In this document: positions 1 through 6,290 of the stretch, in pieces
How the letters are laid out: the number at the start of each line of letters is the position of its first letter
How positions within the stretch are numbered: the first letter of the stretch is position 1
Origin: Candidatus Wolframiiraptor sp.
GTDB taxonomy: Archaea > Thermoproteota > Nitrososphaeria_A > Caldarchaeales > Wolframiiraptoraceae
Reading direction: 5' to 3'
DNA: 10,406 bases
Assembly (NCBI GenBank): GCA_003660635.1
Contig: QMUP01000015.1
Span: 1 to 10,406, forward strand
Translations under genes and position numbers: made by a program
The notes under the pieces: generated by a model
The model's input: the letters and a program-made list of their open reading frames with translations, nothing else
Databases searched by the model: none
What the model was told of the DNA's origin: nothing

Positions 1-600
1 AAGCAGCTGATCCAAGAGGGGCGAATAGGAAAGATACTCTCGATCTATGCTAGGCGAAATATACCCGGCGCATTCGCCAGACCACACCTCCGATACGGAT
101 CACCAATTCTACTGGATGCCATACACGACACGGACATAATGTTATGGTATCTGGGAGACGGCGTGGACTCCGTTTACGCCACCTGGATCCAAGTGACGGA
201 TGCACCTAACCCCGAGATAACTTGGGCCATGTACAATTTCTCCGGTGGCGCGAAGGGGGTTTGTGAGACGGTTTGGTTCCTCAGAACTAACACGCCGTTC
301 TCAATCGACGCGAAGATGGAGATAATAGGGACAGAGGGGGCCATATACATAAACTGCGCGGATTCCGGTCTGATGATTAACGACGAAAACGGGACGAAGA
401 AACTTGATACCATGCATTGGCCCGTTATGCACGGCGAGATAGTCGGCGCATTAAAGGAAGAACTCAGCTACTTCGCTAGATGTGTAATGAAAGATGAAGA
501 ACCTAAGATCGTCACGCCCACGGAGGCCAGGAGAGCACTAGAAGTAGTATTGGCTGCCGAAGAAGCAGCGAGGAAAAACCAGATAGTGTCCCTTAAGTAG
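1..600 (+). CDS. Gfo/Idh/MocA family oxidoreductase, C-terminal part (5' cut by window edge)
   Basis: The frame is open from base 1 to a TAG at 598-600, giving 199 residues without the N-terminal NAD(P)-binding Rossmann domain, which would lie outside the window. The visible part reads as the C-terminal alpha/beta substrate domain of Gfo/Idh/MocA dehydrogenases. An early 'LLDAIHDTDIMLWYLGD' stretch (about residues 38-53) matches the family's catalytic H-x-x-D region, followed by the open beta-sheet and the familiar ending 'EARRALEVVLAAEEAARKN'. Members oxidise or reduce hydroxyl/keto groups of sugars, inositols and related compounds with NAD(P). The substrate cannot be told here. The next gene, a sugar isomerase/epimerase-like barrel, starts 9 bases after the stop, so the two are very likely co-transcribed. 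This pairing is common in sugar catabolism and in oxidoreductive glycoside cleavage. The family call is firm; the reaction is unknown. Confidence 0.88.
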   Translation, partial: KQLIQEGRIGKILSIYARRNIPGAFARPHLRYGSPILLDAIHDTDIMLWYLGDGVDSVYATWIQVTDAPNPEITWAMYNFSGGAKGVCETVWFLRTNTPFSIDAKMEIIGTEGAIYINCADSGLMINDENGTKKLDTMHWPVMHGEIVGALKEELSYFARCVMKDEEPKIVTPTEARRALEVVLAAEEAARKNQIVSLK

Positions 601-609
601 GTGTATGGA

Positions 610-1467
610 ATGGAGATTGGATTAGAAGCGGGATCGTTTGCAACAGTCGGCAAGGGTTTTAATGATTGGATTAACGCAGCCTTAGAACTCGGGATAAAAT
701 ACATCGAACTGTGGATTGATAGAAATTACTTCTGGCCTGAATCCACAAGCCCCGAAGAGATCTCGAAAGCTGTTGAGATCCTCCGATCCAACGGCCTAAA
801 AGTGATAGCAGTATGCCCGATACCATTTTCGGCTAAGCGTTGGGAGGAATTTGAATTCGAGTTTAATTTAGCGCATCCGGATGAGAAGCTCCGGGAGAAA
901 GCCGTCAAATTCTACAAGTCGGTGATCGATGAAGCGGTTAAATTTGAAACAACTAACGTGCTCACTTTGCCGGGGAAAATAGAGGAGCCGAATAAGATGA
1001 AATCTAAACTATCTTATCGTCAATACTTCGAAGCAGCCGTCAAAAGCCTTAAAGAACTCGCAAAAACCGCAAATGACCTTGGAGTTAAGCTCTGCCTTGA
1101 GAACGCCGTGGTAGGGAATTTTGGAGACTTACCCGAAGAACTCGCCATGCTCGTCGAATCAACGGATCCAGATATCGTCAAAGTCTACCTCGACATAGCC
1201 AACGCAAACGTCTTTCTAGACCCAAAAATCTACGTAAACAAATTGAAGGATTATCTCTGCGACGCGATCCACGCCACAGATAACGATGGAACTTATCCAT
1301 ATCACCTGCCTATAGGTAAAGGCACAATCAACTACGAGGAGGTACTCCGATTACTGAAGGAAGTCGGCTGGGATGGATGTTTACTCCCTGAAGTATTCAC
1401 GGATAATCCCATGGAAGCCCTCAAGACCAGTAAACAGGCGCTGGAAGAAATCATCAAAAAACTATAA
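610..1467 (+). CDS. Sugar phosphate isomerase/epimerase-like TIM-barrel protein
   Basis: A 285-residue protein of the xylose isomerase-like / AP endonuclease 2 fold. I chose ATG at 610 over the in-frame GTG at 601 because AGGTG at 599-603 gives a Shine-Dalgarno six bases ahead and because the family typically starts 'M-x-I-G-L-E'. Candidate metal ligands are in their usual order (numbered from this Met): Glu164 in 'CLENAV', Asp195 in 'VYLDIANA', His221 in 'AIHATDND' and Glu261 in 'LLPEVF'. The late 'HLPIGKGTINYEEV' is the typical substrate-side loop. Such enzymes bind a divalent metal and isomerise or epimerise sugars; some relatives act as eliminases on 3-keto-glycosides. It sits 9 bases after a Gfo/Idh/MocA gene and 114 bases before an exporter gene. 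Fold and metal site are clear; substrate and exact reaction are not. Confidence 0.88.
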   Translation: MEIGLEAGSFATVGKGFNDWINAALELGIKYIELWIDRNYFWPESTSPEEISKAVEILRSNGLKVIAVCPIPFSAKRWEEFEFEFNLAHPDEKLREKAVKFYKSVIDEAVKFETTNVLTLPGKIEEPNKMKSKLSYRQYFEAAVKSLKELAKTANDLGVKLCLENAVVGNFGDLPEELAMLVESTDPDIVKVYLDIANANVFLDPKIYVNKLKDYLCDAIHATDNDGTYPYHLPIGKGTINYEEVLRLLKEVGWDGCLLPEVFTDNPMEALKTSKQALEEIIKKL

Positions 1468-1502
1468 TTCGGCGAGCGCACGAACCTTAAACTATTTTCA
1501 AA

Positions 1503-1558
1503 ACCTCATCTTTCAACGCGTAAAATCGAGAGAAAAGATAAGCCGTAAAAGATGAGGT
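1503..1558. repeat. 11-bp perfect inverted repeat with 34-base spacer before the exporter gene
   Basis: ACCTCATCTTT at 1503-1513 is exactly complementary to AAAGATGAGGT at 1548-1558. The spacer is A/G-rich with CGCG near its left side. It lies in the 114-base gap between the TIM-barrel gene and the TauE/SafE gene, and its right arm ends 24 bases before the TTG start. It could fold as an RNA stem, or the arms could be two inverted binding sites for a regulator around the promoter. No run of T follows the second arm, which argues against a simple terminator. Confidence 0.5.
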
Positions 1559-1581
1559 GATTTAATCGGGAGGACGCTTGT

Positions 1582-2349
1582 TTGATAGATTTGGCGACAT
1601 ATTTTCTAATAGGATTAATTGCCGCGCTCCTCGGCTCGATGACCGGGCTTGGAGGCGGATTTGTAGCAGTACCGGCATTATATTATCTAGGCTTACCGCC
1701 CCCAACCGCGATCGCGGTCTCAAAGGTTATGGTCTTCGCGAATTCTGGAGCCAGCACATATAGGTATTCACGGGCGATTAAGTTACCTATGAAGCTCTAT
1801 CTTAGTGTGATCACCTTAATGATCCCCACGGCATATCTAGGCGCATATCTCGTCGTCGTGATCCCTCAGAGGCTCCTAATAATCGTCGTCGGTTTAGTAT
1901 TGCTGGCAGGTAGTTTGAGGATAATTCTCAGCGAGGGCGAGAAGAAAGTCGAGAAAATAGGATCCCGTATGTCAAGCCGAAAGACCTACTTTTTCGGGGC
2001 GGTATCGGGTAGCATCGCGGGAGTGATCGCGGGCTTAACTGGGCTCGGCGGGGGAATAGTCAACGTCCCCGCATTCATATACTTATTAGATTTAGATGTT
2101 CATACCGCGGTATCGCTCTCCATGGCCTGCATACTACCTTCCTCTTTTTCCTCAGTTGTCAGGCATATAATTGACGGAATAATTCTATGGCGAGCGGCCA
2201 TTCCCCTGAGCGCGGGCGCATTGTTTGGGGGGTGGATTGGCCCGAGGATAAGTCTGAGGCTAAGTAGGAGAAAACTCAGAAAGGTTGTGGGGGCTATGAT
2301 CGCCGTCGCCGTTCTGAGGATCCTTCTTCAAGCCATTTTACAGGTCTAA
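1582..2349 (+). CDS. TauE/SafE family sulfite/anion exporter, membrane protein
   Basis: A 255-residue integral membrane protein with the internal duplication of the TauE/SafE family: 'TGLGGGFVAVP' at residues 21-31 and its copy 'TGLGGGIVNVP' at 153-163, each at the start of a half with about four membrane spans. A charged cytoplasmic-type linker (about 117-135) joins the halves. The start is TTG 1582, supported by GGGAGG at 1568-1573, eight bases upstream. Characterised or proposed members export sulfite, sulfoacetate or other small organic anions, and several are found beside genes that release sulfite from organosulfonates. Here it is followed by a split UxaA/SuyB-family lyase, so export of lyase-derived sulfite is a reasonable inference. 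The family is broad, however, and other anions or import cannot be excluded. Confidence 0.9.
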   Translation: MIDLATYFLIGLIAALLGSMTGLGGGFVAVPALYYLGLPPPTAIAVSKVMVFANSGASTYRYSRAIKLPMKLYLSVITLMIPTAYLGAYLVVVIPQRLLIIVVGLVLLAGSLRIILSEGEKKVEKIGSRMSSRKTYFFGAVSGSIAGVIAGLTGLGGGIVNVPAFIYLLDLDVHTAVSLSMACILPSSFSSVVRHIIDGIILWRAAIPLSAGALFGGWIGPRISLRLSRRKLRKVVGAMIAVAVLRILLQAILQV

Positions 2350-2375
2350 GCCCGCTGATCTTCTGGAAAATATAG

Positions 2376-2397
2376 CCTTATATGTCTGGATATAATG
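2376..2397 (+). promoter_or_regulatory. Possible archaeal TATA region for the lyase genes
   Basis: The 66-base gap before the lyase gene contains two TATA-like stretches, CTTATATG around 2377-2384 and GATATAAT around 2389-2396. Archaeal start sites usually lie about 25 bases past the TATA centre. From the second stretch this falls at about 2418, right at the ATGATG start (2416 or 2419), which would give a leaderless transcript. There is no convincing Shine-Dalgarno, consistent with that reading. The lyase pair may therefore have its own promoter besides read-through from the exporter gene. Confidence 0.4.
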
Positions 2398-2415
2398 TGG
2401 TCCTGTGAATAATTT

Positions 2416-3567
2416 ATGATGTTCCGGGGATTTGTGAGGGAAGGAGGAGTGGGAGTTAGAAACTACGTCGCAGTCATCTGCACGGTTGGATGCGCTGCCC
2501 ACGTTGTGAGAAAGATCGTGGAGGCAAATCCGAGAGCAAAAGCGATAATACATCACCAGGGATGTTGCCACGTTCCACCCGAGATTTCTCACGTCGAAAA
2601 AGTATTGATTAACTTGGCGTTGAATCCGAATGTTCACTCGGCGTTGTTCGTGAGCCTCGGATGCGAGGGGGTTTCAGCGGAGAAGGTTGCCGATGAAGTC
2701 TCCAAGTTTAAGGAAGCAGAGGTCGTGAGAATACTCGACGAAGGGACCTCTAAGGCCATTTCAAAGGGTTCGAGGATTGTGGAGAAGATGCTCGTGGAAG
2801 CGGAGAAGATGAAGAGAGAAGAAGTGGCACTCTCAGAACTCAAACTCGCGATAAAATGCGGTGGATCCGACTTCACTTCAGGAATAGTCTCCAACCCGGT
2901 AGCCGGAAAAGTCGCAGATCTCATAATCGATAACGGGGGCACGGTCATCTTCGGCGAAACAACCGAGGTAATCGGCGCAGAGCACATAGTCGCCAGAAGA
3001 GCGGCCAGCGAGGAAGTGGCCCAGAAACTGTATAAGGCCGTTGAGAGCATGGAGCAAAGAGTCATCGCGATGGGCGTTGATATGAGAAAAGGCCAACCAA
3101 CCCCCGGGAATATACGAGGGGGGATAACTACGATAGAGGAGAAATCCATTGGAGCCGTCTGCAAGGCGGGTTCATCAAAGTTAATAGACGTCGTCGACTA
3201 CGGCGACATCGTCAAAGAAAGGGGATTGATATTCATGGACACCCCGGGAAGGGAGCTAGAGGTCTTGACGGGGTTTGCGGCAGGAGGCGCACAGATAACA
3301 TTATTTACGACGGGGCTCGGGGTTCCACAGGGGTATCCCATCATGCCCGTGGTGAAGATCAGTGGAAACCCGGAGACATGTAAGAGATTATCCGAGCACA
3401 TAGATGTTGACCTGGGTAAGGTGTTCTATGGAGAGGAGTCAATAGAGGCCGCGGCGAAACGGGTCTTAAAGGAGATATTGGAAGTCGCTTCATCGAAAAA
3501 GACGAAGGCGGAGCTCCTAGGCTACGAAGACACTGTTGAGATCTATGTTAGGGGGCCGGTGATCTGA
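2416..3567 (+). CDS. UxaA-family lyase large subunit (altronate/galactarate dehydratase-like or sulfolactate sulfo-lyase SuyB-like)
   Basis: A 383-residue protein that aligns from memory with the region of E. coli UxaA beyond its SAF domain. Landmarks in order: 'GVRNYV' at 12-17, 'HQGCCH' at 47-52, 'LGCEG' at 81-85, 'CGGSD' at 148-152 with 'SGI' and 'NP' after it, 'PTPGN' at 228-232, 'GGITTIEEKSIG' at 235-246, and 'FTTGLG' at 297-302. The family uses a metal or iron site to remove water from sugar acids or, in SuyB, sulfite from (2R)-sulfolactate. ATG 2419 is an equally good start. The partner SAF subunit begins one base after this stop codon. The fused arrangement of E. coli is split here, and the order is large before small. 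The upstream TauE/SafE gene favours a sulfite-releasing role, but sequence alone does not decide between dehydratase and sulfo-lyase. Confidence 0.87.
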   Translation: MMFRGFVREGGVGVRNYVAVICTVGCAAHVVRKIVEANPRAKAIIHHQGCCHVPPEISHVEKVLINLALNPNVHSALFVSLGCEGVSAEKVADEVSKFKEAEVVRILDEGTSKAISKGSRIVEKMLVEAEKMKREEVALSELKLAIKCGGSDFTSGIVSNPVAGKVADLIIDNGGTVIFGETTEVIGAEHIVARRAASEEVAQKLYKAVESMEQRVIAMGVDMRKGQPTPGNIRGGITTIEEKSIGAVCKAGSSKLIDVVDYGDIVKERGLIFMDTPGRELEVLTGFAAGGAQITLFTTGLGVPQGYPIMPVVKISGNPETCKRLSEHIDVDLGKVFYGEESIEAAAKRVLKEILEVASSKKTKAELLGYEDTVEIYVRGPVI

Positions 3568-3568
3568 A

Positions 3569-3874
3569 ATGAGCAAAGAAAGGGTCTCCGCGATAGTTGT
3601 TGACAAAAAGGATAACGTGGCAGTCGCATTATCCGACATCAAACGCGGGGATAAGGTGACTATTCGAATAGGTGAGAAAATTGAAGAGCTGGTCGCTAGG
3701 TCGGATATCCCATTCGGCCATAAGCTCGCGATAAGAGAGATCCCAAGAGGTGAGGAGATCATAAAATATGGTGAAGTCATAGGCAGAGCCACAAGGGATA
3801 TAGAGATCGGAGAACACGTCCATGTCCATAACGTCGAGAGCCTCAGGGGCAGAGGAGATCTAAAGAAAGAATAG
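3569..3874 (+). CDS. UxaA/SuyA-like SAF-domain small subunit
   Basis: A 101-residue SAF-domain protein matching the N-terminal segment of UxaA: 'KDNVAVALSDIKRGDKV' near residues 14-30, 'FGHKLAIREIPRGEEIIKYG' at 49-68, and 'HVHVHNVES' at 83-91, followed by 'RGRGD'. The three spaced histidines and the GHK motif are the conserved, probably metal- or substrate-binding, part. In this family the small domain completes the active site of the large subunit, here encoded immediately upstream with one base between stop and start. GGTGA at 3558-3562 lies six bases before the ATG and inside the large-subunit gene, so translation of the two subunits is probably coupled. It is either the small subunit of an altronate-type dehydratase or SuyA of sulfolactate sulfo-lyase. 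The gene converges with the glycosyltransferase gene, only 21 bases apart. Confidence 0.88.
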   Translation: MSKERVSAIVVDKKDNVAVALSDIKRGDKVTIRIGEKIEELVARSDIPFGHKLAIREIPRGEEIIKYGEVIGRATRDIEIGEHVHVHNVESLRGRGDLKKE

Positions 3875-3895
3875 ACAAGGAGCCAATAAATAATC

Positions 3896-5236
3896 TTAGG
3901 TGCGTTTTTCCGCAATAACCCACTTCGCACCCCTTCCAATGTGCCTCGTCTTTTCCCAAAACACATCCTTGAAAACTTCCTGATAGAATGCTCTGATCGC
4001 GGCAAGCGGCATCATGAGATTCATGTAAAAGATCATGTGGGGTAAATACTTGAGGAGCGCCTTTGCGGTGCCCATTTTCTCTAGAACTCCGCCTTGGATC
4101 CACGTATAATAGTAGACTATGTTAAAGAGTAGGGGTAAGAGGGCCCACCAAGGGAAGAGGTTCGCCGTCAGCGTGAAGGGAATTATATCCAAATATTCTA
4201 GAACCCAGTAAACGGTCATCCCGTAGGCCACCCAGTTGAGCAGCACCATTATCGGCGCGCTGAGCATCAAGAATATGGAGAATACTTCAATTAAGCCGAT
4301 CCGCCTGAGAATCGCCGGCCTAAACAACACCTTGAAGTATTTTATCAGGCTCTGTATCCAACCCCTAAACCACCGCGTCCTCTGCCTTAGCCACGCCTTG
4401 AAGGAGGTCGGCGCCTCTTCCCAGTGCCGTGTATCTATTAACACGGTTTTCCTCCGAGATAGGTGGAATCTGATAGCTATCTCAGCGTCTTCCGCCAGGT
4501 TTAGCGGATCCCATCCACCTACTTCGGCTATTAACGATCGCTTGACATAGTTTCCGGTCCCGCCGAGGGGGGTGAAGAACCCCAGCCGAGACCTGCCGTT
4601 AAGCCATATCCTAAACCATCCGGCGTATTCCATCGCGAAGATCTTGGTGATCCAGTTGTCGTTTTCATTACTTATCCTGAGTATTGCTTGAATAGAGTCT
4701 AGGCCGTGGTTCTCGATCGCGGAGGCGACCTTTAGAAATGTGTCGCCCTCCGGGATGTCCTCGACGTCCACGATGCCTATGATGTCTCCTTTACAGATGA
4801 GTATCGAGTCATTAAGGGCGCTGGGCTTGGTTGGAAAATACTCTCTTCTGATCACTGGTATGACGCGGCCGGGGTATAGTTGGGAATACCATATCGCGGT
4901 TCTCTCTCCAACCGGGTCCTCCGTAACTATTACGACCTCCTTATTATCTTCAGGGTATTCAACGTGGTTCAAACATATCTCGATTGTCCTCGAGAGTATC
5001 GGCTCATCCCTAGCGGGAATAATTAATGAAAGTTTTGGAAAACTCTTCGGATTCGTCCCCGGATTAAATGGAGCCTTCAGGCCGACGGCCATTATCACTA
5101 GGTGATAAACGCCCCAAATAAGGTATAATATCGTTAGACCATAGGCTAGAATTATGAAAAATTCCCTTGGAAAGAGTACCAGTAAAACTACGGCCGCTAG
5201 GGACGCCGCAATTGCGGCAATCTTACGTCTTCTCAT
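3896..5236 (-). CDS. Membrane glycosyltransferase family 2, cellulose/hyaluronan synthase-like
   Basis: A 446-residue protein with two N-terminal membrane spans (about 5-22 and 26-52), a cytosolic GT-A catalytic domain, and three to four C-terminal spans (about 314-345, 358-380, 396-418). The GT2 signature is complete: 'LSLIIPARDE' at 69-78, the metal-binding 'DVED' at 157-160, 'GGTGNYVKR' at 225-233, 'AED' with the catalytic-base Asp at about 250, and Q-x-x-R-W as 'QRTRW' at 285-289. Q-x-x-R-W and flanking membrane spans are the marks of processive polysaccharide synthases, which transfer sugars from a nucleotide sugar and pass the chain through the membrane. The first 14 bases overlap the 3' end of the zinc-ribbon gene, which implies translational coupling and a functional link. 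No PilZ-type control domain is visible at the C-terminus. The product is likely an exopolysaccharide or surface glycan; the sugar is unknown. Confidence 0.92.
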   Translation of the reverse strand: MRRRKIAAIAASLAAVVLLVLFPREFFIILAYGLTILYLIWGVYHLVIMAVGLKAPFNPGTNPKSFPKLSLIIPARDEPILSRTIEICLNHVEYPEDNKEVVIVTEDPVGERTAIWYSQLYPGRVIPVIRREYFPTKPSALNDSILICKGDIIGIVDVEDIPEGDTFLKVASAIENHGLDSIQAILRISNENDNWITKIFAMEYAGWFRIWLNGRSRLGFFTPLGGTGNYVKRSLIAEVGGWDPLNLAEDAEIAIRFHLSRRKTVLIDTRHWEEAPTSFKAWLRQRTRWFRGWIQSLIKYFKVLFRPAILRRIGLIEVFSIFLMLSAPIMVLLNWVAYGMTVYWVLEYLDIIPFTLTANLFPWWALLPLLFNIVYYYTWIQGGVLEKMGTAKALLKYLPHMIFYMNLMMPLAAIRAFYQEVFKDVFWEKTRHIGRGAKWVIAEKRT

Positions 5237-6194
5237 GAAGCCTCGCGCCGATGAGGGTTAAGATTTCGTTAACGATCTGATCCATTGAGTTCATTAAATC
5301 CTCGACCTTGAAGACCTTCACTTTCTCCGGGTTAAAGATCTTCTCAAAGTCCGATTTTACATTCCTAGGCAGCACCAATAGCGTTATCGTATCCGAGAGA
5401 TCTACAGCCTTCACGGCGACCCCGAGCAAGTATTTCTCATCGAGGAAGTCCTCCGTAACTATATCGACGATCACGGCCGGCTTAGCGTTGACGTAGAGTG
5501 GGGCTGTATGGGTTATCCCGCTGAGACCCTTAATTCGAGCGAAGGGTTCGGATTCCACGCCGAGAGATGCGAGCCTCTTTCTCAATTCTTCTATCGCGTA
5601 ATAGATCGCGGCGAACTTCTTTACCTCCGGCGATATACGGTATACGGGGTATTTCTCCATATCTAAGGTTTGGATTTTATTTCTATGACCCTTTTGGCAT
5701 TCTACCTCGATTAGAGGGACTTGGAAGACGGAGCCGCATTTCTTACAGGTAAACCCGAAGCCAGGCCTCCCATAATCTATTCCAACCCTGTTCATGGTCT
5801 TTTTGCATTTCGGACATCTATAGACGCCCGGCTCTCGGGTTTCGAATTCCTCCACCGGCCCGATATAGCCGCAGTCATAATGGGCCATAAGCTCTTTCTT
5901 CTCTATATTCATCGAGCCACACTTTGGGCAAAGGAGTAGAGGGTGAAGACAGACCTCGCCGCAGATAGGGCAGACCGGTAGCGAGATCTCATCGGATACC
6001 TCTAGGAAGCCCCTCTCCCTGTAGTATTGAAGCCTTTCCTCAGGTACCTCTATTCCGAAGAGATCATAGGTTATACCGGTTTCCTGCTTTATCTTAGGCT
6101 TGAACTCTACGACCTTGCCTTGGGATAGAGCCTTATAAGCGGATGAAAAGAAGTGAGCATCAAGGATGTTAAAGAAGCCCTTGGTTTTCGACAT
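5223..6194 (-). CDS. Multi-zinc-ribbon protein, TackOD1-like, with uncharacterised C-terminal domain
   Basis: A 323-residue soluble protein. Residues 1-70 form an unassigned N-terminal part. Residues 75-170 hold paired zinc-binding motifs: CPIC at 75-78 with CPKC at 89-92, H105/C108 in 'AHYDCGYIG', CPKC at 127-130 with CKKC at 150-153, and C166/H170. The spacing and the 'H-x-x-CG' between ribbons resemble TackOD1, the output domain described from thaumarchaeal signalling proteins; I call this from memory and could be wrong about the exact family. Residues 185-318 form an alpha/beta domain with strands such as 'PAVIVDIV' and 'TITLLVLP', possibly a nuclease- or receiver-like fold without recognisable catalytic residues. 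It is first in a two-gene unit with a GT2 polysaccharide synthase (14-base overlap) behind a strong TATA box. A regulatory or scaffolding role for that synthase is inference. Confidence 0.8.
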   Translation of the reverse strand: MSKTKGFFNILDAHFFSSAYKALSQGKVVEFKPKIKQETGITYDLFGIEVPEERLQYYRERGFLEVSDEISLPVCPICGEVCLHPLLLCPKCGSMNIEKKELMAHYDCGYIGPVEEFETREPGVYRCPKCKKTMNRVGIDYGRPGFGFTCKKCGSVFQVPLIEVECQKGHRNKIQTLDMEKYPVYRISPEVKKFAAIYYAIEELRKRLASLGVESEPFARIKGLSGITHTAPLYVNAKPAVIVDIVTEDFLDEKYLLGVAVKAVDLSDTITLLVLPRNVKSDFEKIFNPEKVKVFKVEDLMNSMDQIVNEILTLIGARLHEKT

Positions 6195-6223
6195 AATTAT
6201 ACCTGAAAGGTCAGTTATGGCTG

Positions 6224-6238
6224 TTATTTAAAAATTTC
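6224..6238 (-). promoter_or_regulatory. Archaeal BRE/TATA promoter for the zinc-ribbon/GT2 pair
   Basis: On the minus strand the sequence reads GAAATTTTTAAATAA, a purine-rich BRE-like element followed by a good TATA box (TTTAAATA at about 6232-6225). The expected start site, about 26 bases further on, falls near 6202, eight bases before the ATG at 6194. That short leader still contains AGGT six bases before the ATG. This is the clearest promoter in the window. Confidence 0.65.
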
Positions 6239-6267
6239 TTCAATGGTCTATATTGCCAGGCGATTCT

Positions 6268-6279
6268 AAAAGGAAAAAA
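6268..6279 (-). terminator. T-rich terminator after GAPDH
   Basis: Twelve to fifteen bases past the GAPDH stop codon the minus strand reads TTTTTTCCTTTT. Archaeal RNA polymerase typically stops at such T-rich tracts without a hairpin. It separates the GAPDH transcript from the promoter of the zinc-ribbon gene about 35 bases further on. Confidence 0.55.
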
Positions 6280-6290
6280 GTGTGAAATAT

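Noticed and set aside
1373..1763. Short plus-strand frames across the gap before the exporter gene
   Set aside because: They run out of frame through real genes and the intergenic gap, with no motif; the TTG 1582 frame with its Shine-Dalgarno explains the region.
2634..3164. Open frame of 176 codons on the minus strand inside the large lyase gene
   Set aside because: Ser-, Thr- and Pro-rich translation antisense to a strongly conserved gene; no recognisable domain or ribosome binding site.
3901..3914. TGCG-TTTTTC-CGCA mini stem-loop between the converging genes
   Set aside because: Only 4-bp arms and it falls within the glycosyltransferase C-terminus; too weak to call a terminator.
3517..4005. 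Open frame of 162 codons on the minus strand spanning the SAF subunit and the end of the glycosyltransferase gene
   Set aside because: It overlaps two well-supported genes and its translation shows no family motif.
5092..5108. Perfect 7-bp hairpin TTATCAC-TAG-GTGATAA
   Set aside because: It lies inside the glycosyltransferase coding region, in a membrane-span segment, with no T-run and no gene boundary nearby; probably chance.
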